Of a stretch of 64,000 nt of DNA, positions 14,674 to 24,385 are shown piece after piece (position 1 is the first letter of the stretch; each line of letters begins with the position of its first letter). The position numbers were made by a program, and so were the translations under genes. This DNA is from Ilyomonas sp965199905 (GTDB lineage Bacteria > Bacteroidota > Bacteroidia > Chitinophagales > Chitinophagaceae), in NCBI GenBank assembly GCA_965199905.1, contig OZ241366.1:868001-932000 (forward strand), given 5' to 3'. The notes under the pieces were generated by a model that did no database searches, was not told where the DNA came from, and saw nothing but the letters and a program-made list of their open reading frames with translations.

Positions 14674-15660
14674 ATGCGACAAATAGCTTTACGTGAAGCC
14701 TTGCGCGAAGCGATGAGCGAGGAAATGAGACGCGATAACCGCGTGTACCTGATGGGCGAAGAAGTGGCTGAATACAACGGCGCTTACAAAGTGAGCCAGG
14801 GTATGCTGGCTGAATTCGGACCGAAACGCGTGATTGATACACCAATTACCGAATTGGGTTTTGCGGCTATCGCTGTGGGTTCTGCACAAAACGGTTTGCG
14901 CCCGGTGGTTGAATTTATGACCTGGAATTTTGCCGTGCTGGCATTAGACCAGATCATCAATACGGCTTCCAAAATGCTGGCGATGAGTGGTGGTCAAATC
15001 GGTTGCCCGATTGTGTTTCGCGGACCTAACGGAAGCGCTGGTCAATTGGGTGCGCAACACTCAACCGCTTATGAAAGTTATCTCGCAAACATACCCGGCT
15101 TAAAAGTCGTTTCTACTGCCAATGCTTACGATGCAAAAGGCTTGATGAAGCAATCTATCCGCTATGAAGAAGATCCTGTGATGTTCCTGGAATGTGAAGT
15201 GGCTTACGGCGACAAAATGGAAGTGCCTGAAGAAGAATACTATATTGAACTCGGCAAAGCTGCAGTAACAAGAGAAGGCAAAGATGTAACCATCGTATCT
15301 TACAATAAGATGATGAAGGTGGCAATGGGTGCAGCGGCTGAACTGGAAAAAGAAGGCATCAGTGCCGAGGTGATTGACCTTCGCACCATTCGCCCTCTTG
15401 ACTGGCAAACTTTGCTGACCAGCGTAAAAAAAACAAATCGTATGGTGATTGTGGAAGAGCAATGGCCTATGTGTTCGGTATCGTCAGAAATTGCATACCG
15501 CATTCAGAAGGAAGGCTTTGATTATTTGGATGCGCCGATACTTCGTATCACCTGCGCCGATGCTCCAATGCACTATGCGCCAAACCTTGCAGCAGCTTAC
15601 ATTCCAGATGTGCCACGCACTGTAAAGCTGGTAAAGGAAGTGATGTATATGAACAAATAA
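14674..15660 (+). CDS. pdhB: Pyruvate dehydrogenase E1 component, beta subunit
   Basis: 328 residues from ATG at 14674 (MRQIALREALREAM). It forms the alpha2-beta2 thiamine-diphosphate E1 that decarboxylates pyruvate and acetylates the lipoyl domain of E2. Visible family marks are GEEVAEYNGAYKVSQGM, DTPITELGF, GPNGSAGQLGAQHS and EEQWPMCSVSSEIAYRIQ. Length is usual for the subunit. The alpha subunit and E2 are not adjacent in this window. Related 2-oxoacid or branched-chain E1 beta subunits are alternatives, but GGQIGCPIVFRGPNG fits pyruvate E1 best. Confidence 0.9.
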   Translation: MRQIALREALREAMSEEMRRDNRVYLMGEEVAEYNGAYKVSQGMLAEFGPKRVIDTPITELGFAAIAVGSAQNGLRPVVEFMTWNFAVLALDQIINTASKMLAMSGGQIGCPIVFRGPNGSAGQLGAQHSTAYESYLANIPGLKVVSTANAYDAKGLMKQSIRYEEDPVMFLECEVAYGDKMEVPEEEYYIELGKAAVTREGKDVTIVSYNKMMKVAMGAAAELEKEGISAEVIDLRTIRPLDWQTLLTSVKKTNRMVIVEEQWPMCSVSSEIAYRIQKEGFDYLDAPILRITCADAPMHYAPNLAAAYIPDVPRTVKLVKEVMYMNK

Positions 15661-15719
15661 TTAGCGCGGGTCCGGAAGTCTGAAAAGACAGGAAGAAAGC
15701 AATAAAAAATGAAACAATC

Positions 15720-15756
15720 TATCCCGGTGTGAAGGCATCGGGATTTGTTTTTTATA
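15720..15756 (+). terminator. Likely terminator after pdhB
   Basis: ATCCCGGTG/CATCGGGAT imperfect stem followed by TTTGTTTTTTAT just before the next gene. Confidence 0.45.
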
Positions 15757-15760
15757 GAAA

Positions 15761-16816
15761 ATGAATACAAAGAAAAAGGTCCTTTTTTTTACGAAGTACA
15801 CGGCTGATGATGCCGTAAGCCGCACTCGTTTTTATGGTCATGAAATGAGTTTGAAACAACAAGGTTTCGAAGTTATTTATTGTCCGTTTTATGGTGTGGC
15901 AACATCGAAAGCATGGTATGAAAAAGGGACGCAGCCAGGTGGACTTGCCACTTTCTTTGCGCGGCTTCGCAGATGGTTGCAGTTGTTTTCAAATAAAGAA
16001 AATACAGTTGCCGTTATCGGGTATCCTTTATTGCCCGGCGCTTCTTTTTCATTTTATAAAAAATGGCTGGGCAAACAAAAGAGGGTCATATTTGATATAA
16101 CGAATTCCGATGTAAAGCTGGAAAAAGACTTTACAGAAGTTATATCGCTGGCAGATGTTGTTATTACAACGACACCTGCTTTAACAAGGCAATTATTGCC
16201 GCTGGCAAAAGAGTTGGTTCAGATTCCTCTTTCCGTTTCTACAACGGAATACAAGAATATCAAAGCAAAGCCGCATACTGCGGAGGAAAGAAAGCCTTTT
16301 CGCATTGGCTGGCTGGGTACCCAAACTACAAGCGTGCGCTTGCTCTTATTAAAAGATTGCTTTCTGCAACTTCACGAATTGTACAATATTCAAATCGTCT
16401 TGATTGGCTTTGATAAAAATAAAGAAAAAGAGTTGCAGAGTTTGCCATTTGTCAATCAGGTGCGCAGTGAAAAGACTGACATATCTTTACTTAAAACCTG
16501 TGATGCCGGCGTACTTCCTCTGCCCGATGGCTACAACGATTTTCCTTTTGAAATGATTCAATATATGGCTTGCTGTTTGCCGGTTGTAGCATCTTCAGGC
16601 GAAACCGTTATTGCTATTAATCATGGCAATGATAACCTGTTTGCCAGAAGCACGTTTGAATGGTATTCCTGCCTCGCAGCAATCATTCAGAATCAACCTT
16701 TTTACAAAGAAATAGGTGAAAAAAATTTACTCATAGCGGATGATTTTTATTCTATAAAAAAAACGCAAAAGGACTTTCTTTCGGTAGTCTTGAATATTAA
16801 TGGTGAACAGTTATGA
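15761..16816 (+). CDS. Glycosyltransferase (GT4-like)
   Basis: 351 residues. The Rossmann-like N-terminus is KKVLFFTKYTADDAVSRTRF, with a donor-binding C-terminal half (RIGWLGTQTTSVRLLLL, then GVLPLPDGYNDFPFEMIQYM and LPVVASSGE). The E-x-x-Q-Y-MA region corresponds to the conserved donor-binding Glu of GT-B enzymes. It probably transfers sugars to a surface glycan; substrate unknown. Its stop overlaps the start of the TonB receptor by ATGA, so the two are translationally coupled. Confidence 0.75.
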   Translation: MNTKKKVLFFTKYTADDAVSRTRFYGHEMSLKQQGFEVIYCPFYGVATSKAWYEKGTQPGGLATFFARLRRWLQLFSNKENTVAVIGYPLLPGASFSFYKKWLGKQKRVIFDITNSDVKLEKDFTEVISLADVVITTTPALTRQLLPLAKELVQIPLSVSTTEYKNIKAKPHTAEERKPFRIGWLGTQTTSVRLLLLKDCFLQLHELYNIQIVLIGFDKNKEKELQSLPFVNQVRSEKTDISLLKTCDAGVLPLPDGYNDFPFEMIQYMACCLPVVASSGETVIAINHGNDNLFARSTFEWYSCLAAIIQNQPFYKEIGEKNLLIADDFYSIKKTQKDFLSVVLNINGEQL

Positions 16817-18879
16817 GATATAGACTTTCAATATGGCTTCTTTTAAGCGGTTCTCTTTTTTCGATAATTTCATTTGCACAAACTACAGATTCATCATTAC
16901 GCGTTGGCAATCATGATTCGGCATTTGCCACGCTGCAGGAAGTAACCATTACAGCATTTAGCCTGCAAAGCCGCTGGCAGCAAGCGCCGGCTGCAGTTTC
17001 GGTTATCAATGAAAAACAATTACAACTGCTAAGCAATACATCGCTGGTTCCCATTTTCAATACAATAGCCGGTGTGCGAATGGAAGAACGCTCGCCGGGC
17101 AGTTACCGCTTTTCTATTCGCGGCAGCTTGTTGCGTTCGCCGTTTGGTGTGCGAAATATTAAAGTGTATTGGAATGATGTTCCACTTACGGATGCCGGCG
17201 GCAATACTTACCTGCAGCTTGTTGATATCAGCGGGTTGCAATCGGCTGAAGTGATAAAAGGTCCGTCTGCCAGTTTATACGGAGCCAATACGGGCGGCAC
17301 TGTTATTTTACATTCTGGAAATTATCTGCCCCAAAATCATGCGTCTGTTTCTATTGCCGGCGGCTCGTATGGATTGTTCAACGAAACGGCAAATTACACC
17401 TACGCACATAAAGCCTTTCAAACCGGTATACAACAGGTGCATCAGCAAAGCGATGGATACAGAGATCAATCATCCATGAAAAAAGATATGGTGAAATGGG
17501 ATGGCAACTGGAGATTATCCGATAAAGAAAACCTGTCTTTTCTTGCCTTCTATTCCAACCTGTATTATCAAACGCCTGGCGGGCTTACAGCATCGCAATA
17601 TGGCACTGATACTACGGCGTATCATTCCGCCATTGTGAACCACGCTTATGTTCGTAACAAAACATTGTTGGGCGGCGTTAGTCTTGCCTCATCGTTTTCA
17701 AAACATTTTGACAACACAACCACGCTTACCGGCAATCATACTTCATTTACCAACCCAACAACAAGAAACTATGAAATAAGGGATGAAAATAATTATGGCG
17801 GAAGAACCACGTTTTCCTTTCATACAGAAACTAAAAAGCTCTCTTTTAAGTGGCTCGCCGGTGTGGAATGGCTGCGCAATCATTCCTTTACGGATGATTA
17901 TGTAAATGATTCCGGGGCAAAGGCGGCATCGCTTACAAAAGATGAAGTGTTTGCCACGCAATCTTCGTTGTTTTCACAGGTAAGTGTAATGATTCATCAT
18001 CTTACTATACAAGCTGGCGTTAGCAGCAATCAACAGTCAATCCGCTTTCGCAGACCTGCTGATTCAGCCTTGCATCAATTTCGCGAAAGCAATACAAAAG
18101 CTTTGCTGGCGCCACGTTTCAGCATCTTATATACGGTTGTAAATGATGTCAATATCTATGGCGTGATTGCCAGGGGCTTCTCCTCTCCTACGCTGGAAGA
18201 AAGGCATCCATCCGGCACCAATTTCAATGATAGCCTGCAGGCAGAGCAGGGATGGAATTACGAAGCAGGCATTAAAGGAAGTGTGCTTAAAAACAGGCTT
18301 TTGTTTGATGCGTCGGTGTATTCATTTCATCTGCAAAATGCCATCGTAAGCCGGAAAGCGCCTGATGATGCAGACTATTTTGTGAATGCAGGTAAAACAA
18401 ATCAATCGGGTGCGGAACTTTGGCTGAAAGCGCTTCTTTATAATCAATCTAATCACTTTTTATCTTCGCTTTCGCTGTTGAACAGTTTCAGTTATCAGCC
18501 TTATCATTTTACTTCTTATCTCGTTGGCACAACGGATTACAGCGGTAACCGCCTTACCGGCGTGCCGCGAACCATCAACGTTACAACGCTTGAAGCCGGC
18601 ACAAGTACGGGGCTGTATGCCAACTTTATTTTCAATACGGTTTCGTCTATTTCTGTAAACGATGCGGCAACGGCTTTTGCCAAGCCTTACCATTTATTGC
18701 AGGGTAAAATTGGCTTCCAAAAACAGATTTATCGTTTCCACAGCAATATATTTTTAGGCGCTGATAATCTTTTAAACGAAACATACAGTTTGGGAAACGA
18801 TATCAATGCAGCCGGGCAACGTTATTACAATCCTGCGCCAAAGCGAAATTATTATGTAGGGTTGCAGGTAGGAATATGA
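16813..18879 (+). CDS. TonB-dependent outer membrane receptor
   Basis: 688 residues. Signal peptide MRYRLSIWLLLSGSLFSIISFAQ, a TonB-box-like ATLQEVTITAF, a plug domain (about 50-170: FSIRGSLLRSPFGVRNIKVY, VIKGPSASLYGANTGGTVIL) and a beta-barrel ending in an aromatic-rich C-terminus (YYVGLQVGI). It lacks the N-terminal carboxypeptidase-like domain of SusC proteins, so it resembles siderophore/cobalamin-type receptors. Ligand not predictable. It is coupled to the upstream glycosyltransferase by a 4-base overlap, an odd pairing. Confidence 0.9.
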   Translation: MRYRLSIWLLLSGSLFSIISFAQTTDSSLRVGNHDSAFATLQEVTITAFSLQSRWQQAPAAVSVINEKQLQLLSNTSLVPIFNTIAGVRMEERSPGSYRFSIRGSLLRSPFGVRNIKVYWNDVPLTDAGGNTYLQLVDISGLQSAEVIKGPSASLYGANTGGTVILHSGNYLPQNHASVSIAGGSYGLFNETANYTYAHKAFQTGIQQVHQQSDGYRDQSSMKKDMVKWDGNWRLSDKENLSFLAFYSNLYYQTPGGLTASQYGTDTTAYHSAIVNHAYVRNKTLLGGVSLASSFSKHFDNTTTLTGNHTSFTNPTTRNYEIRDENNYGGRTTFSFHTETKKLSFKWLAGVEWLRNHSFTDDYVNDSGAKAASLTKDEVFATQSSLFSQVSVMIHHLTIQAGVSSNQQSIRFRRPADSALHQFRESNTKALLAPRFSILYTVVNDVNIYGVIARGFSSPTLEERHPSGTNFNDSLQAEQGWNYEAGIKGSVLKNRLLFDASVYSFHLQNAIVSRKAPDDADYFVNAGKTNQSGAELWLKALLYNQSNHFLSSLSLLNSFSYQPYHFTSYLVGTTDYSGNRLTGVPRTINVTTLEAGTSTGLYANFIFNTVSSISVNDAATAFAKPYHLLQGKIGFQKQIYRFHSNIFLGADNLLNETYSLGNDINAAGQRYYNPAPKRNYYVGLQVGI

Positions 18880-18917
18880 TAGCAAAACAAACAACTTAAT
18901 TTTATCTTTATCACTAC

Positions 18918-20216
18918 ATGAAGACAATCAGTTTATTTCTTTTTTTATATAGCATTGCTTTTTCGGCCTGCGCACAGCTTGATACTTCTGCTTCAAGATA
19001 TGTTATTGACACATCATCTAACGAAGGCATCAGCCTGAAAAAATTAGACACCATTTCTATCATTGCTAACGCGGCTATAAAAGCGCATGCATTCCCGGGA
19101 TGCCAGGTGCTGGTGGCGCATAAAGGCAAGGTGGTGTACTATAAAACCTTTGGCTATCTTAATTACGACAACTTTGAGCCTGTACAACCGGGTACTATTT
19201 ACGACCTCGCATCCATGACTAAAACGTCTGCCACCACCATGGCGATTATGCGGTTGTATGAAGAGAAAAAAATAGACCTCGACAGCACGCTTGGCACCTA
19301 CCTGCCCTGGATGAGGGGCAGCAATAAAGACACCCTGAAACTGAAAGATATTTTACTGCACCAGGCAGGCTTGATGGCTACCATCGTTTTTTATAGAGAA
19401 ACCATTGACAATATTACCGGTCAGCCCAGCCCGAAGCTTTACCGGGCAATGAAAAATGATACGTTCTCCGTACGTGTGGCAGATAATCTTTACCTGCGAA
19501 ACGATTGGGAAGACACCATCCGCAAGCGCATTGTAGACAGTAAGCTGCTGCCCTTTGGCAAGTACGTGTACAGCGATAACGACTTTATTTTATTGGCTAA
19601 AGTAGCCGAAGAAGTATCGGGCGAGCCGATAGATAGTTTTGTAGATAAGGAGTTTTACAAGCCGCTGGAAATGTTCTCTACCACGTATCGCCCCCGGGAA
19701 CATTTTGTGCCCATTACCCACATTGCGCCCACCGAAAAAGAAAAGTATTTCCGCATGCAGTTGTTGCGTGGCGATGTGCACGACCCCGGTGCGGCAATGT
19801 TTGGTGGCGTGGCGGGACATGCCGGGTTGTTTAGCAATGCATACGACTTATCTAAATTATACATGATGCTGCTGAACGGGGGCACATGGAATGGCAAGCC
19901 TTATTTCGATTCAGCCACAGTTCGCTTTTTCACATCTTATAACAGCAATGTCAGCCGCCGTGGTTATGGCTTTGATAAACCTGAAAAGGATAACGCAACA
20001 AATAAAGATCCCTATCCTTCCATCTACGCTTCGCCGGAAACCTTTGGGCATACCGGCTATACCGGCACTTGTGTTTGGGCGGACCCGAAAGAAGATTTGT
20101 TGTTTATCTTTTTATCTAACCGGGTATGCCCGGATGGTGGCGCGAATGGTTTGCTAAGCAAACTGGAAGTGAGACGGAATATGCTGAACGCGGTCTACCG
20201 GGCGATGGGAAGGTAA
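18918..20216 (+). CDS. Serine hydrolase, class C beta-lactamase-related
   Basis: 432 residues with an N-terminal signal (MKTISLFLFLYSIAFSACAQ), possibly a lipoprotein at Cys18. The beta-lactamase/D-peptidase fold motifs are visible: SMTK with Ser99 and Lys102, YSDND (~residue 220) as the Tyr motif, and HTGYTG near residue 377 as the KTG-equivalent. Members include D-aminopeptidases, esterases and penicillin-binding proteins, so the substrate is open. Exported, probably periplasmic. It follows the TonB receptor by 38 bases and may be in the same transcript. Confidence 0.85.
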   Translation: MKTISLFLFLYSIAFSACAQLDTSASRYVIDTSSNEGISLKKLDTISIIANAAIKAHAFPGCQVLVAHKGKVVYYKTFGYLNYDNFEPVQPGTIYDLASMTKTSATTMAIMRLYEEKKIDLDSTLGTYLPWMRGSNKDTLKLKDILLHQAGLMATIVFYRETIDNITGQPSPKLYRAMKNDTFSVRVADNLYLRNDWEDTIRKRIVDSKLLPFGKYVYSDNDFILLAKVAEEVSGEPIDSFVDKEFYKPLEMFSTTYRPREHFVPITHIAPTEKEKYFRMQLLRGDVHDPGAAMFGGVAGHAGLFSNAYDLSKLYMMLLNGGTWNGKPYFDSATVRFFTSYNSNVSRRGYGFDKPEKDNATNKDPYPSIYASPETFGHTGYTGTCVWADPKEDLLFIFLSNRVCPDGGANGLLSKLEVRRNMLNAVYRAMGR

Positions 20217-20239
20217 AGGGTGAGTTGATTGTTACGCCG

Positions 20240-20261
20240 TTGTTGGTCGCCTGACCAACAA
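20240..20261. repeat. Short palindrome between hydrolase and ester cyclase
   Basis: Perfect 9-bp stem TTGTTGGTC/GACCAACAA with GCCT loop. There is no T-run, so an operator or weak terminator is equally possible. Confidence 0.35.
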
Positions 20262-20335
20262 AAAGATTTGAAAACGTTAACCGAACTCGAACGAGCAATA
20301 CGCAAAAACAATCTGTAACCAAAAAGGCTTACGAA

Positions 20336-20746
20336 ATGAATACATCAGAAGAAAATAAGGCAGTCGTGAAACGGTTTAATAAAGAGGTGATTGAAGAAGG
20401 TAATGCGGATTCTTTTGAAGCAATCATGGACAAAGATTTCATCAACAGAACGGCATTGCCCGCTTCTAACGGGGCAGATGGAATGTGGTACACTTTCAAT
20501 AACATTTTGCGACCTGCCTTTCCGGATTTAACGGTCGAAATATATGACCAGGTTGCTGAGAATGATAAGGTAACCACCCGGAAAGCAATCATTGGTAAAC
20601 ATACAGGTGTACTGATGGACATACAACCTACCGGCAAAAAAATAAGAATCGATGTGATTGATATCGTAAGACTGCGCAATGGAAAATATCTGGAACATTG
20701 GGGGATTAATACCTTGCAAGCCGTGATGGCAGAGCTTAATAAGTAA
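20336..20746 (+). CDS. SnoaL-like ester cyclase family protein
   Basis: 136 residues. The helix NKAVVKRFNKEVIEEGN, FPDLTVEIYDQVAENDKVTTR and IDVIDIVRLRNGKYLEHWG match the SnoaL-like/ester cyclase NTF2 fold of about 130 residues. Cytoplasmic. Real substrate unknown; family members act on polyketides or are uncharacterised stand-alone NTF2 proteins. Confidence 0.8.
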   Translation: MNTSEENKAVVKRFNKEVIEEGNADSFEAIMDKDFINRTALPASNGADGMWYTFNNILRPAFPDLTVEIYDQVAENDKVTTRKAIIGKHTGVLMDIQPTGKKIRIDVIDIVRLRNGKYLEHWGINTLQAVMAELNK

Positions 20747-20860
20747 GTTTTTTTACCGGGAGTATTGAACGTGAAAGGCAGCTTTATTGCATAAAATGCA
20801 GCTTTCTTCGCCCATATAATTTTCACTTGTACTTAGGAGCAAACGAGGCAGGCATCGTTC

Positions 20861-21577
20861 TTATAACTTGAGATTTTCAATGGCCAACTGCGCTGCCACC
20901 TGGCTGGCGTCTTTTTTATTAAAGCCTTTGCCCTGCCCGATGTTTTCGCCATCCAGCATGGCAGCAATAACAAACACGCGCCGGCCGCCTTCCATTTTTT
21001 CCTCTATGGTTTCAAAGTCTAAGGCTTTGCCGTTCTTGGTTGCCCAGCCAATCAGTTTGTTTTTAAGGTTGATGTCAATGGCTTCCAGGTCGTCCACATA
21101 CAAGTGAGGAATCACCATTTGCTCCAGCACCCATGTTTTGGTTTTAAGGTAGCCTTTGTCAAGGTAAATGGCGCCCACCAAGGCTTCCAGCGTATTGCCG
21201 AAAATCTGGCTTGCCTTCAGGGCGTTGTCAAACTTGTTGTAGTTGGTAATTTTTTTAATACCCATTTTTAGCGCCACTTCGTTCATCTTTTGCCGGTTCA
21301 CCATTTTGCTGCGCATCTCGGTTAAAAAACCTTCGCCTTTATATGGATAACGTTTAAAAAGATAATCAGCTACAATGGTGCTCAACACGGCATCGCCAAG
21401 ATATTCGAGGCGCTCGTTGTTTTCATCCGCGCCTTCCTTCATGGAGCGATGGTTCAGGGCAGTCTGGTATAAGAAGATTTTGCCCGGCTTTACGCCAAGA
21501 ACAGATACGACCTGATCTTTAAAAGTCTGCTTTTTCGGCTTGAAATACTTGCGTAAAAACCGTTCAACTCTCTGCAC
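20861..21577 (-). CDS. rnc: Ribonuclease III
   Basis: 238 residues with a GTG start at 21577, nine bases after the fabF stop; no ATG upstream gives a sensible N-terminus. The RNase III signature NERLEYLGDAVLSTIVADYLF is at about residue 55, the second catalytic acidic cluster (TLEALVGAIYLDKG) near 130, and a C-terminal dsRNA-binding domain (LIGWATKNGKAL, NKKDASQVAAQLAI) from ~170. It cleaves structured RNA, including rRNA precursors. Part of an acpP-fabF-rnc operon common in bacteria. Confidence 0.95.
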   Translation of the reverse strand: MQRVERFLRKYFKPKKQTFKDQVVSVLGVKPGKIFLYQTALNHRSMKEGADENNERLEYLGDAVLSTIVADYLFKRYPYKGEGFLTEMRSKMVNRQKMNEVALKMGIKKITNYNKFDNALKASQIFGNTLEALVGAIYLDKGYLKTKTWVLEQMVIPHLYVDDLEAIDINLKNKLIGWATKNGKALDFETIEEKMEGGRRVFVIAAMLDGENIGQGKGFNKKDASQVAAQLAIENLKL

Positions 21578-21585
21578 TGCGTTAG

Positions 21586-22839
21586 TTAGGCTACAAATTT
21601 CTTTACAATTACGGCTGCGTTGTGCCCGCCAAACCCGAAGGTATTACTTAAAGCCGCATTCACCGTGCGGTGCTGCGCTGTATTAAATGTAAAATTCAGG
21701 CGTGGGTCAAGGTCAGGATCGTTTGTAAAATGGTTAATTGTTGGTGGAATAATACCGTGTTGCACCGCCATAATAGCGGCTATCGCTTCAATGCCACCGG
21801 CAGCGCCAAGACAATGTCCCGTCATGCTTTTGGTAGAACTGATATTCAGTTTGAAAGCATGATCGCCAAACACATTCATGATGGCTTTCACTTCGGCGCC
21901 ATCTCCAAGCGGCGTAGAAGTACCATGTGTGTTTATGTAATCTATGTCTTCGGGCAACATACCGGCGTCGCTTAAGGCAGACAACATCACATTGCGCGCA
22001 CCCAATCCATCAGGATGCGGAGCCGTGATGTGATAAGCGTCAGCCGTAGCGCCGCCACCTGCTATTTCGCAATAAATTTTAGCACCACGCGCCCGGGCAT
22101 GTTCCAGCGTTTCAAGGATAAGCACAGCGCCGGCTTCACCCATTACAAAACCATCACGGTCTTTATCGTAAGGTCGGCTTGCCGTTGCCGGATCATCATT
22201 GCGTTCGCTCATGGCTTTCATGGCATTAAAACCACCAACGCCCGCTTCGCTTATTACGGCTTCGCTGCCACCACTTAAAATGATGTCGGCTTTGCCCAAA
22301 CGAAGCAAATTGAAAGCTTCAATGATAGCATTGGTACTCGTTGCGCAGGCACTTACCACCGCGAAGTTGGGACCGCGCAGATTGTGACGCATTGAAATTT
22401 GCCCTGCGGCAATGTCAAGTATCATCTTAGGTATAAAAAAGGGACTGAAACGTGGCGTTCCATCGCCTTTTGCAAATTCCGTCACTTCCTGTTGAAACGT
22501 AATTAACCCGCCAATGCCACTGCCGAATACAACACCAATACGGTCCGGGTCAATGTTATCTTTATTCAGCCCGGCATCCGCCATTGCCATGTCGGAACTC
22601 ACAAGGGCTATTTGTGTAAAACGGTCAACCTTGCGGGCTTCTTTCCTGTCAAGAAATTTAGTGGGTTCAAAGCCTTTGATTTCACAGGCAAACCGGGTTT
22701 TGAATTTCGAGGCGTCAAAATGCGTAATGGGAGCCGCACCGGACACACCGTTTTGCAAGCCAATCCAGTAATCTTCTACTGTATTGCCTATCGGCGTCAG
22801 CGCTCCCAATCCTGTAACGACTACTCTTTTTAACTCCAT
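21586..22839 (-). CDS. fabF: 3-oxoacyl-[acyl-carrier-protein] synthase II
   Basis: 417 residues, full length. It condenses malonyl-ACP with acyl-ACP in fatty-acid elongation. Catalytic triad visible: Cys in VVSACATSTNA (~165), His in NTHGTSTPLGD (~305) and His in STKSMTGHCLGAAG (~342). The N-terminus MELKRVVVTGLGALTPIGN is typical. Between acpP (upstream) and rnc (nine bases downstream). Confidence 0.96.
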   Translation of the reverse strand: MELKRVVVTGLGALTPIGNTVEDYWIGLQNGVSGAAPITHFDASKFKTRFACEIKGFEPTKFLDRKEARKVDRFTQIALVSSDMAMADAGLNKDNIDPDRIGVVFGSGIGGLITFQQEVTEFAKGDGTPRFSPFFIPKMILDIAAGQISMRHNLRGPNFAVVSACATSTNAIIEAFNLLRLGKADIILSGGSEAVISEAGVGGFNAMKAMSERNDDPATASRPYDKDRDGFVMGEAGAVLILETLEHARARGAKIYCEIAGGGATADAYHITAPHPDGLGARNVMLSALSDAGMLPEDIDYINTHGTSTPLGDGAEVKAIMNVFGDHAFKLNISSTKSMTGHCLGAAGGIEAIAAIMAVQHGIIPPTINHFTNDPDLDPRLNFTFNTAQHRTVNAALSNTFGFGGHNAAVIVKKFVA

Positions 22840-22868
22840 ATATGCAAACCTGTTTTATGAAAGAAATA

Positions 22869-22915
22869 AATCCGTCTTTCGCACGCTTTTTTCAAGTATA
22901 CCAAAGACGGATTTT
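22869..22915 (-). terminator. 12-bp hairpin between acpP and fabF
   Basis: Perfect inverted repeat AAATCCGTCTTT (22869-22880) and AAAGACGGATTT (22904-22915), 23-base loop. On the minus strand it follows acpP by 30 bases, with only a short T-run. It may act as a partial terminator or RNase processing site, letting acpP be made in excess over fabF. Confidence 0.5.
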
Positions 22916-22944
22916 CGGTTATGATGTAAAGTTGCTGTCAGCGC

Positions 22945-23181
22945 TTACTTGGCGTGTTCTTCAAGATAAGTAGCTGCCTGACCAACGGTAGTGATGGTTT
23001 CAGCCTGTTCGTCGGGAATGGAAATATTGAACTCTTTTTCAAACTCCATAATTAGCTCTACGGTGTCCAATGAATCGGCGCCCAGATCGTTTGTGAATGA
23101 TGCTTCATTGGTTACTTCGGCTTCGTCTACGCCTAATTTGTCAACAATGATTTTTTTAACTCTTGTTGCGATGTCTGACAT
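22945..23181 (-). CDS. acpP: Acyl carrier protein
   Basis: 78 residues, highly acidic. The phosphopantetheine attachment Ser lies in GADSLDTVELIMEFEKEF (Ser39 region), with IPDEQAETITTVG following. It carries acyl chains in fatty-acid synthesis. First gene of the acpP-fabF-rnc cluster. Confidence 0.97.
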   Translation of the reverse strand: MSDIATRVKKIIVDKLGVDEAEVTNEASFTNDLGADSLDTVELIMEFEKEFNISIPDEQAETITTVGQAATYLEEHAK

Positions 23182-23205
23182 TTTAAATATTTTTAGTTAC
23201 GGCGG

Positions 23206-23234
23206 CAAAAATATGTTTTTTGTTCAATCAACAA
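23206..23234 (-). promoter_or_regulatory. Promoter of the acpP-fabF-rnc operon
   Basis: Minus strand TATTTTTG at 23206-23213 (exact -7) with TTG 18 bases upstream at 23232-23234. Predicted short leader of about 20 bases. Confidence 0.55.
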
Positions 23235-23347
23235 TAAACCGTCCTCTTTTTTTACAAGCAAAACATTACGCGTGTTTTATTCCTTTAAAAGCTAATATTT
23301 ACCTGCATGCGCTACATTTTTTTTAAAATGAATTAAGACAAACCTTG

Positions 23348-23355
23348 TACATTTG
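23348..23355 (+). promoter_or_regulatory. Promoter -7 element of the GNAT gene
   Basis: TACATTTG, exact TAnnTTTG, 64 bases before the ATG. The -33 region is only T-rich. Confidence 0.4.
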
Positions 23356-23419
23356 GAAGGTTGCAGTATTCTATTTCTTGCCAATTCAAAAAATACCTCT
23401 TTTTTAAAATTTCCCCAAT

Positions 23420-23848
23420 ATGCCGCTAAAACTTATAGACCACAACTCGCCAGATTATAATGAGATGGTGAAGCTTCGCTATGCCATATTGCGGAAGCCA
23501 TTAGGTCTCAACTTTGCGCCGGAAGATCTGGAGAAAGAAAAGGATGATATTCTTTTGGGTTATTTCGATGATAAAAAACTGGAAGGATGCTGCCTGCTTA
23601 CCAAAGCGAATTCACAAGAAGTGAGGCTGCGGCAAATGGCTGTTATGTCAGGATTTCAGAAGCATGGCATTGGAAAGGCATTGATACAATTTGCCGAAAA
23701 CATTGCCCGCGATCGTGGCTTTAAAAAAATATGTATGCATGCCCGCGAAACTGCAATAGGCTTTTACGAAAAACAAGGCTATCAAAAAGCAGGTGAGTGT
23801 TTTGTGGAAGTTACGCTGCCACATTTTATGATGGAAAAACAATTATGA
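23420..23848 (+). CDS. GNAT family N-acetyltransferase
   Basis: 142 residues. Acetyl-CoA-binding motif A is visible as RQMAVMSGFQKHGIGKALI (about 74-92), with motif B as AIGFYEKQGYQKAGE. Small stand-alone cytoplasmic acetyltransferase of the YjdJ/ElaA-like type; the acceptor is unknown. Divergent from acpP. Confidence 0.88.
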   Translation: MPLKLIDHNSPDYNEMVKLRYAILRKPLGLNFAPEDLEKEKDDILLGYFDDKKLEGCCLLTKANSQEVRLRQMAVMSGFQKHGIGKALIQFAENIARDRGFKKICMHARETAIGFYEKQGYQKAGECFVEVTLPHFMMEKQL

Positions 23849-23908
23849 GCTATGAATAAAAAATTCCTTATACGGTCTCTAATCATACTTTAAAAAAAAC
23901 GCTGACGC

Positions 23909-24385
23909 TTACTTTTTCCTGATATGATTGCCGAGTAAGGTTCGCAGGGTTTGTATCGTTTCCAAATCCATTCCTTCCTTTGGCAACAGAAAGAAAGACC
24001 TTGCCGAAAAATAGAGATGAAAAAAATTAGGGCTTTCAAAAAAGTAATTAAAATCGCCCCAGTTCCAGTCTACAAAACCGCGTAAATTTTTCAGCCGCAC
24101 CTGCCTTTCAAAAAAGAAGATGGTAAAATTATCCTTGAATGTTGCCGACTTGCTATAGATGGTATAAGGCAACAGATACCAAAAGCTGATCATCAGGAAC
24201 AACCACAAAACACTGCTGAGCAAAAATGGTTCAGGACGTATTTTTTTAATGTAAAACAATACGGCTGACAGAATGGAAAATATATTTACCAGGACAATTA
24301 ATATCCTGATTTCCGGTCGTGTAATAAAATGATAACGCAAGCCTTGAAGTACTTTGGCTTTATTGTAAGAAAAACTGAACTGCAT
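23909..24385 (-). CDS. YcxB-like membrane protein
   Basis: 158 residues. Two TM segments at about 29-47 and 53-74, followed by a soluble domain with a YSKSATFKDNFTIFFFERQV strand region, WNWGDFNYFFESPNFFHLY and a late LLPKEGMD. This order matches the YcxB-like domain, of unknown role. Convergent with the GNAT gene. Confidence 0.65.
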   Translation of the reverse strand: MQFSFSYNKAKVLQGLRYHFITRPEIRILIVLVNIFSILSAVLFYIKKIRPEPFLLSSVLWLFLMISFWYLLPYTIYSKSATFKDNFTIFFFERQVRLKNLRGFVDWNWGDFNYFFESPNFFHLYFSARSFFLLPKEGMDLETIQTLRTLLGNHIRKK